This document shows, piece after piece, positions 1 to 8,077 of a stretch of 64,000 nucleotides of DNA. Source of the DNA: Rugamonas fusca. Its GTDB lineage: Bacteria; Pseudomonadota; Gammaproteobacteria; Burkholderiales; Burkholderiaceae_D. The DNA lies in NCBI RefSeq assembly GCF_014042365.1, contig NZ_JACEZS010000009.1, forward strand, positions 124,001 through 188,000. The letters run 5' to 3'. The notes beneath the pieces were generated by a model. It searched no databases and was not told the origin of the DNA. It was given only the letters and a program-made list of their open reading frames with translations. The position numbers and the translations under genes are program-made. The first letter of the stretch is position 1. Every line of letters begins with the position of its first letter.

Positions 1-1
1 C

Positions 2-439
2 GCCATGCTCGACGCCACAGCGCGCAGCCTGTGCCAGCACGGCTTGCGCCAGGTGGTGCTGCTGGGCGACCATGGCGGCTACCAGAAGAACCTGGAGCGC
101 GTGGCGCAGCACGTGAACAAGGCCGGCGACGCCGGCTGCCACGTCTATGCGCCGCCCGAGTATTACCAGGCCGCGTCGGAAGGCTTTGGGGCGCTGCTGC
201 GCAAGCGCGGCTACAGCGCCGCCGAAATCGGCGCCCACGCGGGGCTGGCCGACGTGTCGCTCAGCCTCGCGCTCGACCCGGCTCAGGTGCGCAGCGCCGC
301 GCTGGCCCATGGTCCCACGCCCGGCGATGGCGTGGCCGGCGATCCGCGCCGCGCCAGCGCCGAGCTGGGCCAGTTGGGCGTGCAGCAGATTATCGAGGCC
401 ACGGTGGGGGCGATCAAACGCTTGCCGCCGGCCCATTGA
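2..439 (+). CDS. Creatininase-family amidohydrolase, C-terminal part (5' end outside window)
   Basis: The frame is open to the left edge, so the gene starts upstream and only about 145 residues are visible. The LLGDHGG segment near residue 20 matches the conserved metal-site region (NGHGGN-like) of the creatininase/MftE family. The later IGAHAGLADVS segment matches the HAGxxETS region of that family. Members are metal-dependent cyclic amide or C-N hydrolases; the substrate cannot be told from this fragment. A beta-propeller gene follows 52 bp downstream on the same strand and may be co-transcribed. The methionine at position 5 is internal to the family fold and is unlikely to be the true start. 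Confidence 0.75.
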   Translation, partial: AMLDATARSLCQHGLRQVVLLGDHGGYQKNLERVAQHVNKAGDAGCHVYAPPEYYQAASEGFGALLRKRGYSAAEIGAHAGLADVSLSLALDPAQVRSAALAHGPTPGDGVAGDPRRASAELGQLGVQQIIEATVGAIKRLPPAH

Positions 440-491
440 ATACCGCATATTGAACGCATATTGAACTAACTGTTTATCGAGGAAACCCAGG

Positions 492-1784
492 ATGCATTTA
501 CCTGTCAAACACACCGCACGCATTCCCGCCCGCCTGGGCCTGGCCGCGCTGGCCATTGCTGCCATCGGCGGCGAGGCCGGCGTGTACGCCGCCACCCAGG
601 CCAATTCGTCGGCCCCGGCCGGCCCTGCGGCATCGTCCGCACCGGCGACCGTGGCCGGCATGCCGCCCGTGGTCGATGCCAGCAACCTGTACAGCGAAAC
701 CGGCTCCAGCCACGTGAGCGCTGCCGTCAAGGGCGACCTGGAACGCATCTACGTGCCCAACCTGCGCTCGAACGACGTCAGCGTGATCGACCCGTCCAGC
801 ATGAAAGTGGTGGACCGCTTCAAGGTAGGCCGCGCGCCGCAGCACATCGTGCCGTCGTGGGACTTGCGCACGCTGTGGGTGGCCAACAACGCCGAGCGCT
901 ATGACGACGGCAGCCTGACCCCGATCGATCCGCGCACCGGCAAGCCTGGCGCGGCCATCAAGGTCGACGATCCCTACAACCTGTACTTTTCGCCCGACGG
1001 CAAATCGGCCATCGTGGTGGCCGAAGCCAAGCACCGGCTGGACTTCCGCGATCCGCGCACGCTGGCGCTGCAGTATTCGATCGAGACGCCCAAGTGCGGC
1101 GGCATCAACCATGCCGACTTCTCGATGGATGGCAGCTACGCGCTGTTCACCTGCGAATTCGACGGCAGCCTGGTCAAGATCGACCTGGTCAACCGCAGCG
1201 TGCTCGGCTACCTGAAGCTGAACATGCCGGCTACCCGCTACAAGGACGTGCCGACCCTGGCCGGCCCCGGCGCCACGGAAATCTGCAGCTCGAAGAAGGG
1301 CATGCCACAGGACATACGCATCTCGCCTGACGGCAAGCGCTTCTACGTGGCCGACATGGAGGCGGACGGCGTGCACGTGGTCGATGGCGCCACCTTCAAG
1401 GAGACGGGCTTCATTGCCACCGGCGTGGCCGCGCACGGCCTGTACCCCAGCCGCGACGGCAAGAGCCTGTACGTGGCCAACCGCGGTTCGCACAAGATCC
1501 ACGGCCCGCGCAACGGCAAGGGCAGCGTGACGGTGATCGATTTCGCCAGCGGCAAGATCACGGCGCAGTGGCCGATTCCCGGCGGCGGCAGCCCGGACAT
1601 GGGCAACGTGAGCGTGGACGGCAAGTCGCTGTGGCTGTCGGGCCGCTATGACGACGTGGTGTATCGCATCAACACGGAAACGGGCGCCGTGGCCAAGGTC
1701 AAGGTGGGCCAGGAGCCGCACGGCCTGACCGTGTGGCCGCTGCCGGGCCGTTATTCGCTGGGCCATACGGGCAACCTGCGTTAA
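492..1784 (+). CDS. Secreted YncE/YVTN-type beta-propeller protein
   Basis: A 430-aa protein with an N-terminal export signal (about residues 1-34, basic start then Leu/Ala-rich core). From about residue 70 it carries repeated beta-propeller blades of the YVTN/YncE type: recurring units such as YVPNLRSNDVSVID, YVADMEADGVHVVD and LYVANRGSHKI. Such proteins are periplasmic or extracellular seven-bladed propellers, often found near redox enzymes or surface systems; a precise function is not known. The ATG is preceded by AGGAAACCCAGG. It lies between a creatininase-family gene and a cupin gene on the same strand. A GC-rich hairpin (1797-1822, 8-bp arms, no T-run) separates it from the cupin. Confidence 0.85.
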   Translation: MHLPVKHTARIPARLGLAALAIAAIGGEAGVYAATQANSSAPAGPAASSAPATVAGMPPVVDASNLYSETGSSHVSAAVKGDLERIYVPNLRSNDVSVIDPSSMKVVDRFKVGRAPQHIVPSWDLRTLWVANNAERYDDGSLTPIDPRTGKPGAAIKVDDPYNLYFSPDGKSAIVVAEAKHRLDFRDPRTLALQYSIETPKCGGINHADFSMDGSYALFTCEFDGSLVKIDLVNRSVLGYLKLNMPATRYKDVPTLAGPGATEICSSKKGMPQDIRISPDGKRFYVADMEADGVHVVDGATFKETGFIATGVAAHGLYPSRDGKSLYVANRGSHKIHGPRNGKGSVTVIDFASGKITAQWPIPGGGSPDMGNVSVDGKSLWLSGRYDDVVYRINTETGAVAKVKVGQEPHGLTVWPLPGRYSLGHTGNLR

Positions 1785-1847
1785 TCGCATCGCATCGCCC
1801 CGCCGGCGCCAGTTGGCGGGGCATGGCGAAACTGGGGAGGGTAGGGC

Positions 1848-2435
1848 ATGCAAGCAAGCGAGCAATCGTGTGACCCGGCCGGCCTGCCGGCGCCACTGCG
1901 GCGCTGCGTGGACGGTTTCACGGCGCTGGCCGACGCCGGCGCTACCGAGCAGGAATTCGTGCAGCAGGGCGGCGCGCTGCTGGCCGCGCTGGTGGCCCGC
2001 GACGACTGGCTGCCGCCAGCCCAGGCCCGGCCCGATCCCCTGTATTACCGGCAATACCTGCTGTACCGCGATCCGGCCGCGCGCTTTTCCATCGTCAGCT
2101 TCGTGTGGGGGCCGGGGCAGCACACACCCGTCCACAATCACACGGTGTGGGGCTTGATCGGCATGCTGCGCGGCGCGGAGACGGCCCAGGATTTCGCGTT
2201 CGCGGCCGATGGCAGCCTGGCCCCGAGCGGCCCGCCGCAGCGGCTGGCGCCGGGCGCCGTGGCCGCTGTGTCGCCCACGCTGGGCGATATCCACCAGGTG
2301 CGCAACGCCCATGATGACCGGGTCTCGATCAGCATCCACGTGTATGGCGCCGACATCGGGGCGGTGGACCGCGCCGTGTTCGCGCCTGATGGCACGGCCA
2401 AGCCGTTCCGCTCCGGCTATTCCGTGCCCGACTGA
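1848..2435 (+). CDS. Cysteine dioxygenase-like cupin (thiol dioxygenase family)
   Basis: 195 aa, close to the usual cysteine dioxygenase length. The cupin motif HTPVHNHTVWG gives H96 and H98, and a third histidine (H149, in GDIHQVRN) sits about 51 residues on. This matches the three-histidine iron site of cysteine dioxygenases and 3-mercaptopropionate dioxygenases, which oxidise a thiol to a sulfinate in the cytoplasm. The exact thiol substrate cannot be read from sequence. The start has a strong GGGGAGGGTAGGGC leader. It ends 10 bp before the next gene, so the pair is probably co-transcribed. Confidence 0.8.
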   Translation: MQASEQSCDPAGLPAPLRRCVDGFTALADAGATEQEFVQQGGALLAALVARDDWLPPAQARPDPLYYRQYLLYRDPAARFSIVSFVWGPGQHTPVHNHTVWGLIGMLRGAETAQDFAFAADGSLAPSGPPQRLAPGAVAAVSPTLGDIHQVRNAHDDRVSISIHVYGADIGAVDRAVFAPDGTAKPFRSGYSVPD

Positions 2436-2445
2436 GGTCGCGCTC

Positions 2446-3369
2446 ATGCGTGCCCATGGCTTGCCTGTCGTGTCGCGCGGTATGCTGGCGCGGCTGGCGG
2501 CCGCGGCATGCGCCGCCCTGGCCGCGCCGGCACTGGCGGCCACCATCCTGTTTCCCCGTCCCTTGCTGGAAAACGATCCGCAGACCGACTATCCTGTCGC
2601 GCTGCTGCGGCTGGCGCTGGAAAAATCCGCGACCCCGTATGAACTGAAATTCGCCCCCGTCGTCATGACCCAGGACCGCGTGCTGCTGGAAATCGCCAAG
2701 GGCGATGGCGGGGTCGATATCATCGCCACCATGACCAGCCAGGAGCGCGAGAGCAAGATGCTGGCCGTGCGCATCCCCATCGACAAGGGGCTCTATGGCT
2801 GGCGCATTCCGCTGGTGCGGGGCGATCGCCAGGAGTTGTTCGCCGGCGTGCGCGACCTGGCGGGGCTGCGCAAGCTGCGCAGCGGGCAGGGACACGACTG
2901 GCCGGACACGGGCATCCTGCGCGGCAATGGCGTGCCGGTGTCGGCCAACTCCAGCTACGAGGCGCTGTTCAGCATGCTGTCGGCCGGCCGGATCGATTAT
3001 TTTCCCCGCGCCGTGATCGAGATCGGGCCCGAGGCCGCCGCCCATCCGGGCCTGGCCATCGACCGCTACATCGCCATTCATTACCCGACGGCGCTGTATT
3101 ACTTCGTCAACCGCAACAACGTCCAGCTGGCCGACGCCGTCAAGCGGGGACTGGAGGCGGCCATCGCGGATGGCTCGTTCGAACGGCTGTTCAACCAGCG
3201 TTTCGGCGCCGCCTTGCGCGCGGCGCGGCTGGACCAGCGGCGCGTGATCGAATTGGTCAATCCGCTGCTGCCGGACGGCCTGCCGCAGGAACACCGGGAA
3301 TGGTGGCTGGCGCCGGCGGCGGCCCCGCACGCCAGGCCGGGCGCCAGGGCGCAGCGCCGGGCGCACTGA
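2446..3369 (+). CDS. Orphan periplasmic substrate-binding-like protein (SBP_bac_3 type)
   Basis: 307 aa from the ATG at 2446; the frame is open further upstream but overlaps the cupin gene. An export signal covers about residues 1-29 (RLAAAACAALAAPALAA). The rest resembles family-3 solute-binding proteins (ABC transporter binding lobes): a central SANSSYEALFSMLSAGRIDYFPRA-like lobe and a C-terminal AIADGSFERLFNQRF helix typical of that family. No ABC permease or ATPase gene is nearby, so it may serve a distant transporter or act as a sensor or scavenger. Ligand unknown. Confidence 0.7.
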   Translation: MRAHGLPVVSRGMLARLAAAACAALAAPALAATILFPRPLLENDPQTDYPVALLRLALEKSATPYELKFAPVVMTQDRVLLEIAKGDGGVDIIATMTSQERESKMLAVRIPIDKGLYGWRIPLVRGDRQELFAGVRDLAGLRKLRSGQGHDWPDTGILRGNGVPVSANSSYEALFSMLSAGRIDYFPRAVIEIGPEAAAHPGLAIDRYIAIHYPTALYYFVNRNNVQLADAVKRGLEAAIADGSFERLFNQRFGAALRAARLDQRRVIELVNPLLPDGLPQEHREWWLAPAAAPHARPGARAQRRAH

Positions 3370-3410
3370 AGGTTAGGCAGCGGGCGTGCTGAAGCCGAAG
3401 CGCCACGCGC

Positions 3411-3439
3411 GCTGAAGCCGACGCGCCAGACGCTTCAGC
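3411..3439. terminator. Weak hairpin in convergent gap
   Basis: GCTGAAGC (3411-3418) pairs with GCTTCAGC (3432-3439), a perfect 8-bp stem in the gap between two convergent genes. There is no T-run, so it is only a possible rho-independent terminator. A CTGAAGCCGAAGCGCCA / CTGAAGCCGACGCGCCA direct repeat overlaps it. Confidence 0.3.
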
Positions 3440-3467
3440 AGCGGCCGCGCTCCGGACTGGCCGTGCG

Positions 3468-4307
3468 TCAGACCAGCAGCGCCGCGCTCATGGCGGCCGC
3501 GTCGATCTCCGACTCTTCCAGCATGGACTTGAGCTTGTCCTCATCGATGAACAGGTCGATGGCCGAATCGGAATGGGGCGGGATTTCGCGCTGCGGGCCG
3601 GCCAGCGGCGATGGCACGGGCGACAGGTGGTTGGCCAGCAGCAGCGTGTCGAGCAGGTTGTCGGGCGGGATGGACAGGAAGCCGTCGCGCAGGCCTTCGA
3701 TGGCTTCGGCCACCGGCTCCGGGATGCTCAACTTGTGCATCACTTCGCGCGTGATGATCTCCTCGCTGGCCGGCTGCCAGTTTTCGGGATCGTCTTCGAG
3801 CAGGCCGGGGAATTCGTCGGCCCGCGACAGCAGGTAGAAGCCGCCCACCTCGTGCACGATGGCCGCGAACAGCGCCGTGTCGGGATTCACGCCCGTCACC
3901 TGGCGCGCGATGATGCGGGCCAGCGCGGCCACGTGGATCGTGTGGTCCCACAGCTGCTCGGCCTTGGCGCGCACTTCCGGATCGGTGATCTTGCTGCCGA
4001 ACTGGCGCACCACCATGGCGGCGGCCAGCGCGTACAGGTTGTGGTAGCCGATGCGGATGATGGCGCCGCGCACGTTGGTGATGGCCGGCGCACCGCTGCG
4101 GTTGAACATGGCGGAGTTGGCGATCGCCACCGTGCGCGCGGCCAGGATGGGCTCGGCCAGCACCAGGCTGATGGCCTTGTCGATCGGACATTCGGGATCG
4201 TCCAGCGCCAGTTGCACGCGGAGCGCCGCGTTGACGCTGGTGGGGAACACCAGTTCGCCACGAATGGCCAGGGCAGCGATATGCCCGAAAGCTTCCAGTT
4301 TATTCAT
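3468..4307 (-). CDS. HDOD-domain protein
   Basis: 279 aa. Most of the protein (about residues 15-205) has the look of an HDOD domain, a degenerate HD-type helical fold: the ISLVLAEPILAARTVAIANSAMF and IRIGYHNLYALAAAMVV segments are typical. HDOD proteins lack the metal phosphodiesterase residues and usually serve as partners of two-component or c-di-GMP signalling proteins; which partner is not shown here. The acidic C-terminal tail (about residues 245-275) is unrelated to the domain. The start ATG is at 4305-4307. Confidence 0.8.
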   Translation of the reverse strand: MNKLEAFGHIAALAIRGELVFPTSVNAALRVQLALDDPECPIDKAISLVLAEPILAARTVAIANSAMFNRSGAPAITNVRGAIIRIGYHNLYALAAAMVVRQFGSKITDPEVRAKAEQLWDHTIHVAALARIIARQVTGVNPDTALFAAIVHEVGGFYLLSRADEFPGLLEDDPENWQPASEEIITREVMHKLSIPEPVAEAIEGLRDGFLSIPPDNLLDTLLLANHLSPVPSPLAGPQREIPPHSDSAIDLFIDEDKLKSMLEESEIDAAAMSAALLV

Positions 4308-4401
4308 GTCGAAATTATACGCATGCCCGCGTCCAATCTCAACGCAAGGATGGGCCGAGGCCGTCCTCTAAAAGCGACGGTCCCGGCGTGCCTGTTTTGC
4401 C

Positions 4402-5691
4402 TCAGGCGTTGACCAGCTCCGGCTGGCGTGGGGCGTCCTGGCGGCTGTAGCGGCCCACGGACAGGTCGTCGGCCCGGATCGCGGGGCGGCGGGACGAAAT
4501 GATATCGGCCAGCAGCTGGGCCGAGCCGCAGGACATGGTCCAGCCCAGCGTGCCGTGGCCCGTGTTGAGGTAGAGGTTGCGCAGGCCGGTGCGGCCGACC
4601 ACGGGCGTGCCGTCCGGCGTCATGGGCCGCAGGCCGGTCCAGAAGGTGGCGGCGGCCGTGTCGCCGGCGCCGGGGAACAGGTCGTTGACGACCATTTCCA
4701 GCGTCTCGCGGCGGCGCGGGTTCAGATGGAGGTTGTAGCCGGCGATTTCGGCCATGCCGCCCACGCGGATGCGGTCCTCGAAGCGGGTGACGGCGATCTT
4801 GTAGGTTTCGTCCAGGATGGTCGAGGTGGGCGCGGCGCCGCCATCGACGATGGGCACCGTGATCGAATAGCCCTTGAGCGGATAGACGGGAATCTCGACC
4901 AGGTTCTTCAACAGCGTGGTCGAATAGGCGCCCAGCGCCACCACGTAGGAGTCGGCCCGCACGGTCTCGGCGCCGCACTGCACGCCCGCGATGGCGCCAG
5001 CGGCCACGGTCAGGCCCGTGATGTCGACGTTGTAGCGGAACTTGACGCCCAGTTCCTGGGCCATGGCCGTCAGGCGGGTGGTGAACAGCTGGCAGTCGCC
5101 CGTCTCGTCGTTGGGCAGGCGCAGGCCGCCCACCAGCTTGTGGCGCGAGGCGGCCAGGCCAGGTTCGGCGTGCACCAGCTGGTCGCCGGTCAGCAGCTGG
5201 AACGGCACGCCCGTTTCCTCCAGCACGCGGATATCCTTGGCCGCGTCGTCGAGCTGCTTCTGGGTGCGGAACAGCTGGGTCGTGCCTTGCTGGCGGCCTT
5301 CGTATTCGATGCCGGTGGCCGCGCGCAGGGCCTTGAAGCAATCGCGGCTGTATTCAGCCAGGCGCACCATGCGTTCCTTGTTCACGGCGTAGCGCTCGGG
5401 CGTGCAGTTGCGCAGCATCTGCCACATCCATTGCAGCTGGAACTTGGTGCCGTCGGGCGTGATGGACAGCGGCGCGTGGCGCTGCACCATCCATTTCATG
5501 GCCTTCAGCGGGATGCCGGGAGCGGCCCAGGGGGACGCGTAGCCGGGCGAGATTTGCCCGGCGTTAGCGAAACTGGTTTCCAGCGCGGGGCCGGGTTGGC
5601 GGTCGAGTACCGTGACATCGTGGCCGGCCTGGGCCAGATAGTAGGCGCTGGTCACGCCGATCACACCGCTGCCGAGAATAACGACTTTCAT
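4402..5691 (-). CDS. dadA: D-amino acid dehydrogenase small subunit
   Basis: 429 aa, the usual DadA length. The N terminus is an FAD-binding Rossmann motif ([20 protein letters not shown]7-x-G9-x-x-G12), followed by the DadA-typical [20 protein letters not shown] and a C-terminal [22 protein letters not shown] segment. DadA oxidises D-amino acids, chiefly D-alanine, to 2-oxo acids and ammonia and passes electrons to the respiratory chain at the inner membrane. The start has GGGGA upstream. It is divergent from an Lrp-family regulator with 103 bp between them, the common dadA-Lrp arrangement; no alanine racemase gene is adjacent. Confidence 0.93.
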   Translation of the reverse strand: MKVVILGSGVIGVTSAYYLAQAGHDVTVLDRQPGPALETSFANAGQISPGYASPWAAPGIPLKAMKWMVQRHAPLSITPDGTKFQLQWMWQMLRNCTPERYAVNKERMVRLAEYSRDCFKALRAATGIEYEGRQQGTTQLFRTQKQLDDAAKDIRVLEETGVPFQLLTGDQLVHAEPGLAASRHKLVGGLRLPNDETGDCQLFTTRLTAMAQELGVKFRYNVDITGLTVAAGAIAGVQCGAETVRADSYVVALGAYSTTLLKNLVEIPVYPLKGYSITVPIVDGGAAPTSTILDETYKIAVTRFEDRIRVGGMAEIAGYNLHLNPRRRETLEMVVNDLFPGAGDTAAATFWTGLRPMTPDGTPVVGRTGLRNLYLNTGHGTLGWTMSCGSAQLLADIISSRRPAIRADDLSVGRYSRQDAPRQPELVNA

Positions 5692-5751
5692 AAAGCTGTC
5701 CCCATGTTTTTGGATTGCGCCAGATATATTGCTATGGTATTGTCGTTTGAC

Positions 5752-5766
5752 TAGTAATTGTTACTG
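5752..5766. promoter_or_regulatory. Candidate Lrp box between dadA and the Lrp-family gene
   Basis: TAGTAATTGTTACTG matches 13 of 15 positions of the E. coli Lrp consensus (YAGHAWATTWTDCTR) and contains the perfect palindrome AGTAA-TTG-TTACT. It lies in the 103-bp divergent region, 29 bp before the regulator start and 60 bp before the dadA start, so it could serve both autoregulation and dadA control. Confidence 0.6.
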
Positions 5767-5794
5767 TATAACGATAGAAATTTAGTGGATATTC

Positions 5795-6289
5795 ATGCGT
5801 ACACAGAAGGAATCCGTCCGCAGCCTGGACAAGCTGGACCGCAAGATCTTGCGCATCCTGCAGGACGATGGCCGCATTTCGATGAAGGATTTGAGCGAGC
5901 AGGTGGGCCTGTCGATCACGCCGGCCATCGAGCGCGTCAAGCGCATGGAGCGCGACGGCGTGATCACCGGCTACCACGCGCGCATCTCGCCGCCGGCGCT
6001 GGGGGCCAAGCTGCTGGTGTTCGTGGAGATCACCCTGAACCAGAAATCGGCCTCCGTGTTCGAGCAATTCCGGCGCGAAGTGCTGCGCATTCCGGAGGTG
6101 CAGGAATGCCACCTGGTGTCGGGCGATTTCGATTACCTGATCAAGGCCCGCATCCATGAAATGGCCGAGTACCGCAAGCTGCTCGGTGAAATGCTGCTGC
6201 AACTGCCCGGCGCGGCCCAGTCGAAAAGCTATGTCGTGATGGAGGAGATCAAGGAGACGCTGGTGCTGTCGACGGAAGTGCCCCAATAA
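5795..6289 (+). CDS. Lrp/AsnC-family transcriptional regulator
   Basis: 164 aa. A helix-turn-helix occupies about residues 12-60 (LDKLDRKILRILQDDGRIS, then LSEQVGLSITPAIERVKRME), followed by the RAM ligand-binding/oligomerisation domain (about 75-150; HLVSGDFDYLIKARI is the typical core). This is an Lrp-like regulator rather than a short AsnC. Its divergent position to dadA and the Lrp box between them suggest it controls D-alanine or D-amino acid catabolism in response to an amino acid. The start has a GTGGA leader. Confidence 0.9.
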   Translation: MRTQKESVRSLDKLDRKILRILQDDGRISMKDLSEQVGLSITPAIERVKRMERDGVITGYHARISPPALGAKLLVFVEITLNQKSASVFEQFRREVLRIPEVQECHLVSGDFDYLIKARIHEMAEYRKLLGEMLLQLPGAAQSKSYVVMEEIKETLVLSTEVPQ

Positions 6290-6366
6290 CGTGGCCTCGT
6301 GCCGATCCGGCGGCCCGCGCTTCAGGTAGAATCGCGGCATGGCACCCGTTATGGAATGGAGCAGCC

Positions 6367-7962
6367 GTGAACAGCATGCATGAAGGCGCCGCTGGCGCCG
6401 AGTCCCACCACGAGCATATTGTCGCCGTGCGCACCCTGGACGAGCATCTGTCGTCCGACCAGAGCTTCAGCTCCGCCTACGCGCGCACCCTGGGCGCGCT
6501 GGCCGCCGCCGACGGCGCCGTCACCCTGGCGCAATTTGCCGCCGTCACCGAGATCGCCGGCGAGGGCAAGGCTTCCGCCGTCTTTACCGCTTTGGTGCTG
6601 AACGCCATCGAATCGGGCGTCAGCGTGGACTGGGCCTACGCCGCACTGGGCCGCGCCGGCGCCGGCACGCCCCAGCCGGCGCGCGACGCCGCCTTTTCCA
6701 TGGCCATCCCCTTGCTGGCGCTGCTGGGCGCGAACGCGCGTCCGCTGGCGCAGCGGCTGGCCAAGGCGCTTAATGTCAAACCCACGTTCGAGGAGCTGGA
6801 CGGCTTGCCGCCGGAAGAGGAACGCGGCTTGCTGGCCAGCCTGGGCGAACAGGCGCGCAGGTTGATCAAGGGCCGCACGCTGGCCGACGCCGTGGCCGAC
6901 TTTGGCCGCAGCTCCGGGCAGCCGGCCCTGATCGAACATGCCCGCGACTACCAGGCCGGCGTGATCGGGCTCGATGCGCTGCGTGAACACGTGGGCGCGG
7001 CCACGCGCGCCATCAGCCAGGATATCGCCTCCTACATGGACCATGCGGAATCGATGGCGGCCGGCGAGGCGGGCGCGGAGGCCGTGGCCACGGCCGCGCA
7101 GGAGATGCGCCACCAAGTGGTGCAGCGGCTGACCCTGATCGACGCCCGCATCGCGCACGAACGCTCGCTGCTGCTGGAGGAAATCGACGACGCCGTGCAT
7201 GACGCGGGCAATGCCATCGAGCTGGCCATCGCCGAGCGGCTGCGCGCGGACCAGTGGAAGGACGTCGACGTGTGGGACAGCATAGGCCGCAACCAGTTCG
7301 GGCAGGAGATGGAGCGGCGGCTGGACCGCCTGGTGCGGCGCAAGGAACAGGCCCTGCACCTGCTGCAGGAGGACTTGCGGCTGTTCCAGTCGGCCATGCG
7401 GCTTAGCCAAACCACCGTGTTCCAGCGGCAGCACCACTCGGCCCTGGCCAGGCTGATGCCGCGTTTGCGGCTCGGCACGCGCATTGCCAACGGGGTCGAT
7501 ACGGCGGCCAATGTCACGCTGGTCAGCGGCGCCGTGGCGGCGGCCGGCACGGGTACGGCCGCTTATCTGTTCGGCGCGGCCGTCGTACTGCCGGTGCTGG
7601 TGCCGGTGGCGCCGTTCGTCGGCGGCGCCGTGCTGCTGGCGGGCGCCGTCAAATGGTTCAGCGACGGCGGCAAGCGCAAGCGCATGGAAATCCGCGACAA
7701 GCGCGCCGCGTTCGAAGCGGAATTGCGCAAGCAGTTGCGCGAGGCCGAGCTATCGTTCAACGCCCAGCTCGACCTGGTGGCGGACGGCTTTCACGAATCG
7801 GCGCTGCAACTGCTCACGCCCACCTTACTGGAAGCGGAAGCGGCCAGCCGCGTGGCCGGCATGCGGCTGCGCATCGCCGACCGCGCCATCGCCCAGGCCC
7901 AGACCGCCATCCACCAGCTCGACGCCGAACTCGCCGCGCCCGTCCCCCAACCCCGGACGTAA
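6367..7962 (+). CDS. Unrecognised membrane protein: TerB-like N terminus, coiled coil, hydrophobic hairpin
   Basis: 531 aa from a GTG start preceded by GGAG; an ATG lies three codons later. I do not recognise the family. About residues 35-130 are helical and begin with AALAAADGAVTLAQFAAVTEIA, which resembles the acidic first helices of TerB-fold domains. About 210-370 is charged and helical and probably coiled coil. About 380-427 is a long hydrophobic stretch (VSGAVAAAGTGTAAYLF, then VVLPVLVPVAPFVGGAVLL) that could form a membrane hairpin. A second charged helical region ends the protein. The coil-hairpin-coil layout recalls the membrane end of bacterial dynamin-like proteins, but no GTPase P-loop is visible. 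No operon partner is adjacent. Confidence 0.7.
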   Translation: MNSMHEGAAGAESHHEHIVAVRTLDEHLSSDQSFSSAYARTLGALAAADGAVTLAQFAAVTEIAGEGKASAVFTALVLNAIESGVSVDWAYAALGRAGAGTPQPARDAAFSMAIPLLALLGANARPLAQRLAKALNVKPTFEELDGLPPEEERGLLASLGEQARRLIKGRTLADAVADFGRSSGQPALIEHARDYQAGVIGLDALREHVGAATRAISQDIASYMDHAESMAAGEAGAEAVATAAQEMRHQVVQRLTLIDARIAHERSLLLEEIDDAVHDAGNAIELAIAERLRADQWKDVDVWDSIGRNQFGQEMERRLDRLVRRKEQALHLLQEDLRLFQSAMRLSQTTVFQRQHHSALARLMPRLRLGTRIANGVDTAANVTLVSGAVAAAGTGTAAYLFGAAVVLPVLVPVAPFVGGAVLLAGAVKWFSDGGKRKRMEIRDKRAAFEAELRKQLREAELSFNAQLDLVADGFHESALQLLTPTLLEAEAASRVAGMRLRIADRAIAQAQTAIHQLDAELAAPVPQPRT

Positions 7963-7981
7963 CAAGGTATTTCCGCAAAAG

Positions 7982-8041
7982 AAAATCGGGGACGTAACAC
8001 CATTTTTCCGCACGGGAAAATGGTGTTACGTCCCCGATTTT
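7982..8041. repeat. Long REP-like hairpin (28-bp stem)
   Basis: The left arm (7982-8006) and right arm (8017-8041) are perfect 25-bp inverted copies. The stem continues with one G-T pair and two G-C pairs to a GCAC loop. The core reads ATCGGGGACGTAACACC. A partial copy (GGACGTAACAAGGTATTTCC) precedes it at about 7955-7974, overlapping the end of the upstream gene. No transposase gene is in the window, so it looks like a REP/RAYT-type palindrome. It may also terminate transcription of the upstream gene. Confidence 0.75.
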
Positions 8042-8050
8042 GCTGGGTGG

Positions 8051-8077
8051 AAAAACCGGGGTGCGTCCCCGATTTTT
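8051..8077. terminator. Bidirectional hairpin at the efflux operon 3' end
   Basis: AAAAA-C-CGGGG-TGCGT-CCCCG-A-TTTTT: a GC stem flanked by A and T runs, so it can work in both directions. It overlaps the stop codon of the HlyD-family gene, and its right half repeats the GTCCCCGATTTT end of the neighbouring long hairpin. Confidence 0.5.

Noticed and set aside
498..2546. Minus-strand open frame of about 680 codons
   Set aside because: It lies antisense to the propeller, cupin and binding-protein genes, all of which have clear motifs. Its composition is typical of antisense shadow.
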